A stretch of 64,000 bases of DNA from positions 85,488 to 149,487 of the forward strand of contig VXBM01001597.1 in assembly GCA_013400155.1 (NCBI GenBank), written 5' to 3'. The translations under genes and the position numbers were made by a program. The DNA is from Helopsaltes ochotensis. Lineage: Eukaryota; Chordata; Aves; Passeriformes; Locustellidae. The first letter of the stretch is position 1. Every line of letters begins with the position of its first letter. Positions 13,901 to 25,900 of this stretch are shown piece by piece. The notes beneath the pieces were generated by a model. It was given only the letters and a program-made list of their open reading frames with translations, was not told where the DNA came from and did no database searches.

Positions 13901-16900
13901 CTTATTACATGGAAATTCAGCTGATGACTTTTTCTCATAATAATTTGAAATATGCAAACCGCATGCATCACAACAACAAACCTCTGTTTTAAGGAAAAAG
14001 ATTGCGTTAAATTTGTGATCAGGCTTGTCTTCTCTATTAATTCTTAATCAGGGTTGTCTTCTCCCTTTGAATTCTGCATGTTCTTTAAGTGTTGGGATCC
14101 AGATCTGTTGTCACTATGCCTGGGGATGAATGCAGTAAAGTCACTTGGTCCACACTGCCTGCCTGGAGAAGGACAGGATAAATGGCTGGAGGAAATTACT
14201 TCTGAAACTAACCCAGCTAGACTTTCAAGAGCATATCTGATCATGGCTTTAGAAACCAGAGGATGCTAACATAATTCCAGAGCTATGCTGATACATTGAA
14301 TTCTTTCTGTTTTAATACAGGCGTTTAGATGCTAACCATATTACTGCCATACCAGAGGACAGTTTTGAGGGTCTTGTGCAGCTGCGTCACCTTTGGTTGG
14401 ATGACAACAGTTTGACAGAAGTTCCCATCCATCCACTCAGCAATCTCCCCTCGCTGCAAGCCTTAACGCTGGCTCTCAACAAAATAACACACATTCCTGA
14501 CTATGCATTTACAAATCTTTCAAGTCTTGTTGTTCTGTGAGTATTTGTATTTCATAGGACAATTTGCTTTTTTCCTCAGTTACAGTTTTGATTAATCTAG
14601 GGTGGCATTGAAAACGGTTATTTTGCTATGTTTTAGCTCAGTTGACTAGTAACAGCCTATACTGCCAACATGAGATGATACCCTGTATGTTAGAGAACCT
14701 GCTGAGGTTTTGTTGAAGACTTTTTTCTAAATAAAGTCATGTGGGCCATGGGTAGTGAGATTTGATTTCTGACTTCTCATTATATAATAAATATTTCAAA
14801 ACAATGGTAGTCAGAGAAAGCTTTCAGAGATACTAAAAGAAGAAAAATTTATCTGTTTTATCTGAAACCTGTTTCTTTGTAGTCTTAAAAATCTCCATGG
14901 AATAGTACGAAAAATTAGTTCAGTTTCTGTGTTTGTTATATTTTTATCACATTTCTGAATAGTGATTAAAGATTTAAAATAGGTTGTCTTGACTGCAGGC
15001 AATCTCTTCTTTTTCCATATGAGGATGAAATTCTCTGTGTGGAAGTGAATGATATTCTTCTGCATAATCCACCCCATGCAACGTGTTTTGCTAAACTATT
15101 TCACTCTCTTGATTGCATAGAAATATCTGCTAATTTGTTAACTTACATGAAATCATTCACTTGTTTTGGTTTTGTTTTTCAGACATCTTCATAATAATAA
15201 AATAAAAACAATAGGAAAACACTGTTTTGATGGATTAGACAACCTTGAAACCTTGTAAGTATGTTTCTTAAAATAGTTTCTGGTCAGTGTTTGTCTCAAT
15301 CTCAGCTTAATCAAGGTTGCCATACTGGTATGATGAAAGTTTTGCAAATCAGGCCTATGTGCACTGTGCAACACATGCCACTGACACTTAGGTCCAGCTC
15401 AGGTTTCAGAAGTGAAGGCTGGTATCAGTGCACTGCTCCACCGGAAACTAATTAACTACATTGAGAAGCAGGTAAATATTATCCTGGGTGAAATGTCATG
15501 CTGAATGATGTGGTTTTAATGTTCCTAGCCCTGGTCTAGCGGGTGTATCTTTGCACAGCACTCTGCTGAGTCAGGTGGATAGATCACAAGTGTTTGAGTG
15601 GCCCCATGAGTGACAAGGTACAAATATTTGTTTCTCAGATTTCCTGTAGGGTTAAACATATATAGGATACTTTGCCAAAGCTGTTGTGTGACAATAGGAG
15701 GTTTCTGAGGGGGTCTCAGAGGGCTGCTGCTCCACTGTTCTCGTCCTAAACCTCTCCTGAGTGTCTCACTAGCAAGGAATGGCTTTCAGCTGCTTGGGTT
15801 ACATTTCCCATTCCCCTTCTGCTCACTCAGTGAATGTCTAATAAGCAATATCTCCGTCAGCAGTGCCTTTTTTTATGCTTTGGAGAATGCTAAATAAGTA
15901 AAACTAAAGAAGGAGGGCAAGGGCAAGCCAATGACAACCTCTGTTAACATGAGGAGCTTGGATGAGTCCAGAAAATGCTGCTTACTTCATCTTGTCATCC
16001 TCTTACAACCTCAGTTAAGTAATGATGTGCTGTGTAAATAGATACAGCTGATATAAGACAGTGAAAATGGTTTTTTGCCATTTATAAGGAATTCCTTTTG
16101 CAGAGGTCCTGACATTACTGCTAGAATAGTGACAAGTTAACTGAGAATTCAAGAGATCCCCATCACCAATCTGTCATGAGGTTTTTCTGTGCTTCTAATC
16201 AATATTTATAATCGGTTTTGCTGCAAGATCTGCTTTTACATAGTGGCTTATTTACTGTTTGTTTTATAAAACCTTGACAAAAATATTCTTAGTAAGATGA
16301 TAATAAAGAGTAGTCATTTGTATCTACTTTTTTTTTTAAATCTATGAAATCATAGTTCATTTCTGTGTAAATTATGTTGAAGAAAAATCTATGAGGTATT
16401 GAAAGATACAGAGCTTTGCTGTAAGGAAATATTATTTGACTTAATATGGCTAATCCCTGGGTAATATTAAATATCTTACCTAAGTTATTAGATGGTTATA
16501 AAGCACGTAAAACATCAGGAGACAAAATCTAAGTTGAAGTTATTCTATGGTCTAGTTAAAGGTGTTCTGAGAACTCTTTTCTTTTGTTGGACTGTCTTAA
16601 ACAAAAATTATTTTGACAATTCATGGCTACTGTTAAAATTTTTATAACGTTCTTGCTTTGTTTCTTCTAGGGATTTAAATTACAATAACATGGTAGAGTT
16701 CCCTGAAGCCATAAAAGCACTTCCAAGTCTAAAGGAGTTGTGAGTATTACTTATTCTCCCTTTTTACCTGTTTTCTTCTTCCTTTTCATAAATAAAAAGG
16801 AGAAAAAATTACTAGATTTAAGAATGCTTGTCTCCTTGTGCAGAAGCCTAAATTAGGTTAAGTTATGTTAAGTGAAGCTACAATTAAAAGAAAATGTAAT

Positions 16901-19900
16901 CATCATCTAGAGAGGACATGTGTTGAAAATTATTTTGGAGTTACATGAGCAGGCAATTTATTCAGGAGAACCATTAAAATAGATCTTAATCACGAGATGG
17001 CTTTGGCCTCCAGTAGCAGATTAGGTACTCATTGACGATGCACAGTTTCCTAGTCCCCTCCTTAAGAGATGAGTAAGCAAAATTAAAGTACAGCATCGTG
17101 TCTGGTCAAAAGAACTTCTTTCTAATGAAATATTTTAGCATAAAACGTTTAGCATATGTGCAGTAGAAAGAAATCATGCCTTTAAAGTTATTCCTGCAGA
17201 TTGAGTTGGTCCTATTGCAGTCCTTGTTATGTCAGGTTTGGGAATTGAGGAGATATGATGAAAATGACTACTATTTGAATCTGCTGGCAGTATAGTTTTA
17301 AATGTTGAGTTTTTCTTTGCTAATATCTTTAGGGGATTTCACAGTAACTACATTTCCATAATTCCTGATGGTGCATTTGCAGGAAACCCTCTTCTAAGAA
17401 CGATGTAAGTAATTTTCATCCATGTATTTTTAGCCTTTAGCAGACAGTGACTGTAAGAACAAACACTGAAACATGTTTTCATTTCCCAGACATTTGTATG
17501 ATAATCCTTTGTCTTTTGTGGGGAACTCAGCATTTCAGAATCTGTCAGATCTGCATTCCCTGTAAGTACCTTGTTGACAATACTGTACAATAAATGGGTA
17601 TGAAATGTTGTGGCTAAGAACTCAAAATAAAAAAAAAATTGACTCCCTCTTACACTAGAGGTTTTTTTTCAGTAAGTTTTAATAAATAGTGTTATTGTTG
17701 GGAATATCTAGTTTCTTAATAAGCTCTATTAAATATGCTCTACAACTTTTTTTTTTAATTACCTTTCATAAGATACATAATCCAAGGCCAAATGCACACA
17801 TTCCTAGTTAAACAATCTGCAATAAGTCCTTGGTGGTTTTTTGAGCAGGGCTGTACATTGTGAGAATGTTTTGCAGGTTAGTGCATGTATGCTCTTAGAA
17901 GATATCACTTCTAGGAGGGATGAATAAAGCAAAATGGAGTGAGATTTTGAACTACAAACTAACTTTTCATATGTATATTGATGACACTCTTTCCAGTTTA
18001 ATGAATTCCAATTGTTTGGTCATGGAGGAGTAATTTATTAAGCAAATGAGCAGCATAAGAAGCAGTGAAAAGACAATCTTTCACACATTATTCAAATATA
18101 AAATCTAAAAGCAGTAAGAATGTTAGTTCTCTCCTTGGTGTAAATATCTACCTCATAATAAGACTTAATGTCACAAATCAATTTCATAATAGTTCACAGC
18201 TAATCTTATGGGGATTTGTTTTTAGGGTCATTCGGGGTGCCAGCATGGTGCAGTGGTTTCCCAATTTGACAGGAACCATAAATCTGGAGAGCTTGTAAGT
18301 GTCTTCTGCAGAAATAAATTCTTGGGTTTGCCTCTTGTGAAGTAATTGAAATATGATAGTGGATCTGGAGAGCAACTGTGTGTATGTTCTTTTCCTGCCA
18401 ATAAATGTAATGATACAGTTTTTCTCACTGTGATACCTGGGTGCCACTTAATGGGTTTTTTTTAGTAGGGGAAGCTGAGAAAACCTGAAAAAGGCCATTG
18501 ATACTAACACCCTCTTCCAGAAGTGAAAAACAGAAAAATTGTCCTCTTCCAAACAAAGAAACAAAAAAAAAAAAAAGATTTTTGGTGGGTGAATCTAGCA
18601 CCCCGATAGCATTCTATACTTATATATCCTTGTTATGCCATTTGTCATAAACAAAATAAGCATTTATATATGTGGGTTTGTTGGTTTTTTCCCACAGAAC
18701 TCTTACAGGGACCAAGATAAACAGTATTCCTTTTAATTTATGCCAAGAGCAAAAGGTGCTTCGAACTTTGTAAGTATACATATTGTGCCTCTCTTCATGC
18801 ATCAGAATGTTTTGAAAGAAACTTAGATCTAACTTAAAGCAGAAGTGTTGCTTTGAATTTTTAAACCTAGTAGTTCTACCAAGTTGAAAATGTGGTTTCT
18901 TGATAGTTCAAATGAAGATTGTTTTGGCAGATTTGATGTAATGCTTTACATTCCTTAAACAGAGTCCCCTTTATAGGGATATGTTACATTTCTTACGTTT
19001 ATTACGAGAGAGATGTAAGGTGGTGCTGCAGAGATCAATCTTCAATTTTGTTCTGCCAGCATTCATTCTTAAGACAACAGTAGTCATCTATGTTCAGAGG
19101 TTAAAGAAGAGTTTAGTTATAGTGCTTTGACTTTTTGTGTTCAGAAACACAGCATCAGGAACCAGAAGAAATGGAGATGAGAATTAGGAAGAAGATAGCA
19201 ATAAAAAGGCTAGACATAAAAAGCATTGAGGATGTGTTAAAATTAATGCAAAAAACCCCAAAGTGGTGTCCTAGTTTGGGGCAAATTTGGGAGAAAACCT
19301 CTGAAGGGAGTCCTCTAGAAAAGTAAATTCAAGAGACCTCTTCCCCTATTGGTTCAGGAAAAGATTTCCTTGGAGAAAAGTGGAACAAACTACTTATTTA
19401 ATAATCAAAGTATTCACAAGCATAAAAAAACTGAGTAGTATTAAACAATAAAACCTCTCACTGTTCTGAAGAGATGGCAAATTCAGAAAGTCCTTTTCGT
19501 GGGGTTGTAACTCGGCTCACTCAGTCTCTTATCAATCCCTCTGGTGCTGGAATGCAGCATCCTAGGCCCTGGTGGGCCACAGGTGTTGATAAGGCTGCTC
19601 TTGAAATGAATCCCATTGTCTGAATTCTCTCAGGGGTACCATGTCTCCAAAGGACGTGCTTTTCAAGGCCTAGGATGGTTTTACAAGTTGTAGCATGAGG
19701 CACAGGGTAGGTCTCCAGCCATCCAGTGGTGGCTTCTCTACCATTGTGTAGTGCTTACCTTGGTGTGTTTGGGGCAGTGTAATATAATCAAGTTTACAGG
19801 TCTCCCCATAGTTTTATTTGGACCACCACCCCCCCTTCCATAGGGGTTTCACCCGGTTGGCCTGCTTGATTGCAGTGCACGTCTCACAGTCATTGATAAC

Positions 19901-22900
19901 CTGAAAAATACTGTCCATAGTTAGATCTGCCCCTTAGTCTTGTGCCCACTTATAGGTGGCATCTCTGCCCTGATTACCTGAAGCATCATGGGCCCATCGA
20001 GCTAGGAACAACTCTCTCTTGTGTTGCCAATCTAAGTCTATCTTTGACACCTCTATTTTGGCAGCCTGATCTACATGCTTCTTGTTTCGGTGCTTCTCAT
20101 TAGTGTGACTCTTGGGGACATGGGCATCTACACGACCGACTTTCACAGATAGTTTCTCTACCCTGGTGGTGATGTCTTTCCACTCTTCAGCAGCCCAGAT
20201 TGGTTTGCCCCTACACTGCCAAGTTGGCCTTTTCCCACTTCTCCAGCCATCCCCACAGAGCACTGGCTACCATCTGTGAATCAGTGTAGAGGTAGAGCTT
20301 TGGCCACTTCTCTTTCAGCAATGTCCAGGGCCAATTGAACAGCTTCAAGTTCAGCAAGTTGGCTTGATCCACCTTCTCATTCAGTGGCTTGGGCGACCTG
20401 TCGTGTGGGGCTCCATACAGCTGCTTTCGACTTCTGGTTCATCCCTGCAATGCGACAGGAACCATCAGTGAAGAGTGTAGTGTTTCTTCTGCTGGCAGTT
20501 GGTTGTACGGTGGAGGTTCTTCAGCACGTGTCATTTACTCTTATTCCTCTTTGTCCATGAGACCAAAAGTTTTCACCTTCTGGCCAATTTATAATTATCT
20601 CCAAAATCCCAGGATGATTCAGTTTTTCAATATGGGCGCACTGTGTGATGAGGGCAATCCATTTGCTCCATGTAGCATTGATGGCATGGTGGGTAGAGAG
20701 AACCTTAGCTTTGAACATCCACCCCAGCACCGGTAGTCAGGGTTCCAGGAGGATTTGTGCTTCCGTGCCAATCACCTCCAAAGCGGCTTGAACTCCTTCA
20801 TAGGCAGCCAAGATTTCCTTCCTTGTGGGAGTGTAGTTGGCTTCAGACCCTATGTAGCTTCAACTCCAAAATCCTAGTGGTCAGCCTCGAGTCTCACCAG
20901 GCACCTTTTGCCAAAGGCTCCAGGACAGACCATGGCTCCACCATGGCTCCCGGCTGCAGAGTAGAGCACACCTGGTCCCATCCTGACTGGGCCAAGAGCT
21001 ACTGCATTAGCGATCTCCTGCTTGATCTGGGCAAAGGCTTGTTGCTGTTCAAGGCCCCAGTGGAAATCATTCTTCTTGTGGGTAATCACGTAGAGAGGGC
21101 TCACAATCTGGCTGTATGCTCAGGAATATGCATTCTCTAAAAGTCTATGGCACCTAAGAAAGCTTGTATTTCCTTTTTTTTGGTAGGTAGGGACATGGCA
21201 GTGATCTTATCAATGACCTCAGTGGCAATCTGACGCCATCCATCTTGCCAGTTTACTCCCAGGAACTGGATCTCTCGAGCAGGTCTCTTGACTTTGCTCT
21301 TCTTGATGGCAAAATCAGCTTTCAGGAGGATCTGAATGATCTCTCCTTTCTCAAATACTTTTATTGCCATGTTCCCCCACACAGTGATGTCATCGATGTA
21401 CTGTAGGTGTTCCGGAGCCTCACCCTTCTCCAGTGCAGCCTGGATCAGTCCATGGCAGATGGTGGGGCTGTGTTTCCACCCCTTGGGCTGTCAGTTCCAG
21501 GTGTACTGCACGCCCCTCCACATGAAAACAAACTGAAGCCTACATTCTGTGGCCAGAGGAATGGAGAAAAACACGTTAGCAATATCAATAGTGCATAACA
21601 TTTTGCTGCCTTGGATTCCAGCTCTTACTGAAGTTCCAGCATTTCTGGCACAGCAGTGCTCAGTGGTAGAGTCACTTCATTCAAGGCATGATAGTCCAGT
21701 CAATATCCATTCTCTGTCAGACTTGTGCACAGGCCAAATGGGACTGTTGAAGGATGAATGGGCTTTTCTGACCCATTGTGGATGGGGATCACGGCATCTT
21801 GATTCATCCGATACTGCCGGCAGTGCACTGTTGAGGTGGCCACTGGTAGTTGTTGCTCTTCTATCTTCAGGAGTCCTACTGCAGATGGATTGTCTGATAG
21901 TCCAGGCAAAGTGCTCAATTTCTTAATGCCCTCTGCCTCCACAGCAGCTATCCCAAAAGCCCACCTGATTCCTTTTGGGTCTTTGAAATACCCACTCCAG
22001 GGTATATCCCAAAATGCATAGGGCCTCTGGGCCAGTCACAACAGGGTGTTTCTTCCAATCATTTCCAGTCAGACTCACATCAGCTTCCACCAAGTCAAAT
22101 CCTGTGATCCCCCTGTCACGCCAGCAGTAGAAACAGATTCTGCACCCCATGTCTTGATGGGATTAGTGTGTAGTGCACACCAGTGTCAACCAAGGCCTCA
22201 TATTTCTGTGGTTCTTACATGCCAGGCCAATGAATCTACAGTCCAAAAAAGTTTTCCCTAGCCTCTCCCTGGCTAGAGGCAGGGCCCCTCTAAGCCTGGC
22301 TATCCTTCTTTCCCTGGGCATATGTGTTGGAGGTTGCTTCAAGGGGATTGGACATGTCATCATCATCATCATACTTGGCAGTTTGGCTACAAGCTACTGG
22401 AGCTGCTTCCTTTTTGATGGAACTTCCTCTCTGAGTCTTGCTTTCCTTCAATTCACGCACCCGTCGTGCCAGAGCAGCAGTAGATTTTCCATCCCACCCC
22501 CTCATGTTTTCTCCACAATCATGCAGGAAGAACCACAGCTCACCTCGTGGAGTGTACCTTCTCTCCCTGTCTGAGGGACGTCTGCGTTTGGTACCAGAAC
22601 CTCTGATCTGAACTGCCAAGATTTGGAAAAGGTCCTCTTTAATCTCCTCCCTGAGTTTCTTGTGATTCTCCTCTATCTTGTCTTCTGATTTCTGCAGATG
22701 TGTTTCCACAGCTGCAATTCTTGCATGCCTTGGGCCATGCATGGAGCTTCTTCACCATACCAAGGTCTCCTCTGTGTCATCCCACTTCATTATTGCTAAA
22801 GCAGAAGCATATTCTTGTGGCCTAAGTCGTACAAGCTTTTGCCACATCACGGATGTACATGATACCCAGTCTGAATTCCTAGTTGTTAGGTCATCTGAGA

Positions 22901-25900
22901 AGACAATCTCTGCCACTGCCGTTTCTCTCAAGCATTGAATCCCTTGTTCTGTTGTCTTCCACTTTGTTTGCTGCATATAGAAATTGTCTGCACACAGATA
23001 TCTTTGTGCCACACTTCCCAGGACCCGTGCCCAGAGACTGTGAGGGCTAGCCCCCCTCATCCTTGGTCGATAACTGGGTCATGTGACAGGGATCCCAAAT
23101 GCCTTGCTTCAGTGCTGTCCAGCAATGTAGACTTGCCTGCAGCATCCCAAAGATGGACTAACCAACTAATTACAGATTCATCAGGTTGTTGAGTGTAATC
23201 CTTTCTTAGGCCACAAAGATCCTTCAGGGCAGAGGAATCAATAGTGCCTCCTGATTTTGTGTCAATTGCTTTGACTTCTGATTTTGTGGCTTTGAGGGTC
23301 CTTCCCCTGGATCATCATCCACTGCTCGATTGGTTTTGTTTTTGTGTTTCTTTCCTGCATCAACAACTGCCAGTGACTTAGGCTCACTGTCTGGTTTAGT
23401 TGTTGGCTTAAGGCTAACTGTCTGGTTTAGCTACAACCAGAAGTAACTGGGGTGTTGGCTGCAGCCTGAGTGACTGTGGTAGCTGCTGATTTATCTTCGT
23501 GCCCCCCTACCTCTATCTGATGCCCTTATAGTATCTAGCATGTGATAAGCATATGCCAGGGCCCAGCTTATTGTAATGGTCTTTTTCTCCTTAGAGTCAT
23601 CATGGCACTTCTCTTTCAGGTATTTGCCCACCTCAGCTGGGTTCTGTATTTGTTCACTTGGAAAATGCCAGTATATAGGGTCAGAAAATTCCTTCAGGGT
23701 TCAGCCCGTTCTCTCCCATTCTGCACACCACTTTAGATTTTCCACGTCTGGGTCTTCTCCTGGGTCAGGGCCCTCATCAACTCCTCTGGAAATCTCAGCC
23801 TTTACTCTAGACAAGCTGCAGACTGTATTGTGGAGGAAGCTTACCAGATGAAATACCAGGAAGATGGTCTCTTTAACATTCAGGGAAAACTGAACATTCT
23901 CCAAAAGTGATGTAACAGATGCAAAGAAGAAGGAAAAGAAAGGCTGTAAAGCCTCATCCCCTGCTCCTCTTCTAACAAACTGGGTGCAATTACTAATAAA
24001 CCTCCAAAACATGCTACTGGAACTAGGATGCAGGGTAGGATGAAGAACCCATAAACCATTTGTATCTTGAACAAACTCCAGTACCTTTGTAAACTCCCTA
24101 TAAATCATTATCACCGAGCACAGCACAATAGCTATTCTAATCCATGCCCCTCTACTGTAAAAACTACGTGTTAGGGACAATACTGGAGCTATCTCCGAGT
24201 AAGAAAATAAGTCTAGGGATGGACCAGAAAGGTCCAGGGACCAGATACGCATGAAGGCCTCTACCCCAAGAACCATTCAAGCAATGTGGCTATTGACTGC
24301 TTTATCCCAATACAAAATACAACCAAAACGCAATCAGTATGGGTTTTTTCCACTTTTTTTAGCCACATTGGACGCCAAAAAATTGGTATTTTTTGTGGTT
24401 TAGGGCAGATTTGGGAGAAAACCTCTGAATGGGTTCCCTCTAGAAAAGTAAATTCAAGAGGCCCCTCCCCCTATTGGCTCAGGAAAAGATTTCCTTGGAG
24501 AAAAGTGGGAAAAACTGTTTATTTACCAGCACAAAAAAATTAGTTGTATTAAACAATAAAACCTCTCGCTGTTCTGAAGAGATGGCAGGTTGAAAAAGTC
24601 CTTTTCATAGGGTGCAGCTCGGCTCACTCAGTCTCTTATCAGTCCCTCTGGTGCTGTAATACAGCATCCCAGGCCCTGGTGGGCCGCAGGCATGAGCTCT
24701 GATGGTTTTTCTGGGTTTTCAGTCCAGAGCAGCTTTGACATTCTTAAGAAAAAGAAAAACCACAATCTGGGGAGCTTCTCTGCTTCAGCTAGTTAAAAAA
24801 AATCCTAACTAAAAGCAAAGGAGAGCTCTCTCCTGCTCTGTGCTGCAGACAACACAGTCAGCGAGAAGGAAAAACTCTTACCTATGTTTTCTAAAATAAC
24901 TGCCTCAGACATTCCACCACTTCTGCTTCTCCCCCCCTTCACTCTCAGATCTAGTTTTAAAGGTGCAAAACTGCGGTGATTTGCTGGAGGCCCCACGTTC
25001 TTGGGCGCCATTGCGGTGTGGCACTCCAAGCCCCTATTTTTGGGGGATCTTCCAGCACGGCCCCATCCCAGGGGTGGGCTCTTTTGGCTCAGCAGATTCC
25101 TTACCCCTGAGGTGAGTTGACCGAAGGAAACAGGAGGCAGTCAAATGTCCACTTTATTTCGTCTCCAACATGGAGAGGCACAGAACTTGCGGACAGGAGC
25201 AGGGTGTGATGGAAAGGCGACTGACTGCCCTGCCCATGTGACTCTTAGGGGTTTTTATGTCAGAGGGAAAGGGGGGAGGAGACTGGGGAGGGGACAGGNN
25301 NNNNNNNNNNNNNNNNNNNNNNNNNNNNNNNNNNNNNNNNNNNNNNNNNNNNNNNNNNNNNNNNNNNNNNNNNNNNNNNNNNNNNNNNNNNNNNNNNNNN
25401 NNNNNNNNNNNNNNNNNNNNNNNNNNNNNNNNNNNNNNNNNNNNNNNNNNNNNNNNNNNNNNNNNNNNNNNNNNNNNNNNNNNNNNNNNNNNNAAGCCAA
25501 GGGTGGGACCCAGAGAGGATGGAATGTGTGAAGACAGGGAGAGGATGGCAGGGGTGGGAAGGAAGAATGGAGGATGGAAAAGGGGAGGAGGAAGGGGCAA
25601 AAGGGGGCTGGGGTCTCTCACTTGTACAGGCAAACCACATTATTACAATATAATAACACGATGCCACACAAAAGTTTTTTTCTGGGCTAAACGAATGAGG
25701 ATACAATTACTAAAGTCACCACAGGAAAACTGGTAACTGAAACCATTAGGAGGACAGCGACAAATGGTGTTTGCAAAGGATATACACAGGAAAATGTGGA
25801 ACAAAAGCAAATCCTGAAAAGGGAGGAGAAAAAAAATGTTCTGTTTGATAGAAGAAAAATGGGAGAAAAAATGATGAGGTGGGATTTATTTTCAAACAGC

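Larger units (their letters stand above)
19264..24990 (-). mobile_element. defective endogenous retrovirus, antisense in LGR4 intron
   Basis: A provirus-derived block read on the - strand. From right to left it shows a 5' LTR (24384 to about 24990), a primer binding site (24361-24377), gag-like segments (24276 to about 22290), protease and reverse transcriptase (about 22150-21137), RNase H and the N-terminal part of integrase (about 21104-19583), and a truncated 3' LTR (19264-19582). The two LTR copies align over about 300 bp and differ by roughly 8% in the 100 bp I compared by eye, so this is an old insertion. No env was seen. All genes are broken by stops and frameshifts. Antisense orientation is usual for ERVs tolerated inside introns. 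Confidence 0.88.

Noticed and set aside
20389..22574. Many + strand open frames of 60-133 codons
   Set aside because: They are antisense shadows of the broken retroviral gag-pol, which reads on the - strand.
25145..25736. Several overlapping open frames on both strands
   Set aside because: They cross the second N gap and lie in LTR sequence with skewed composition.
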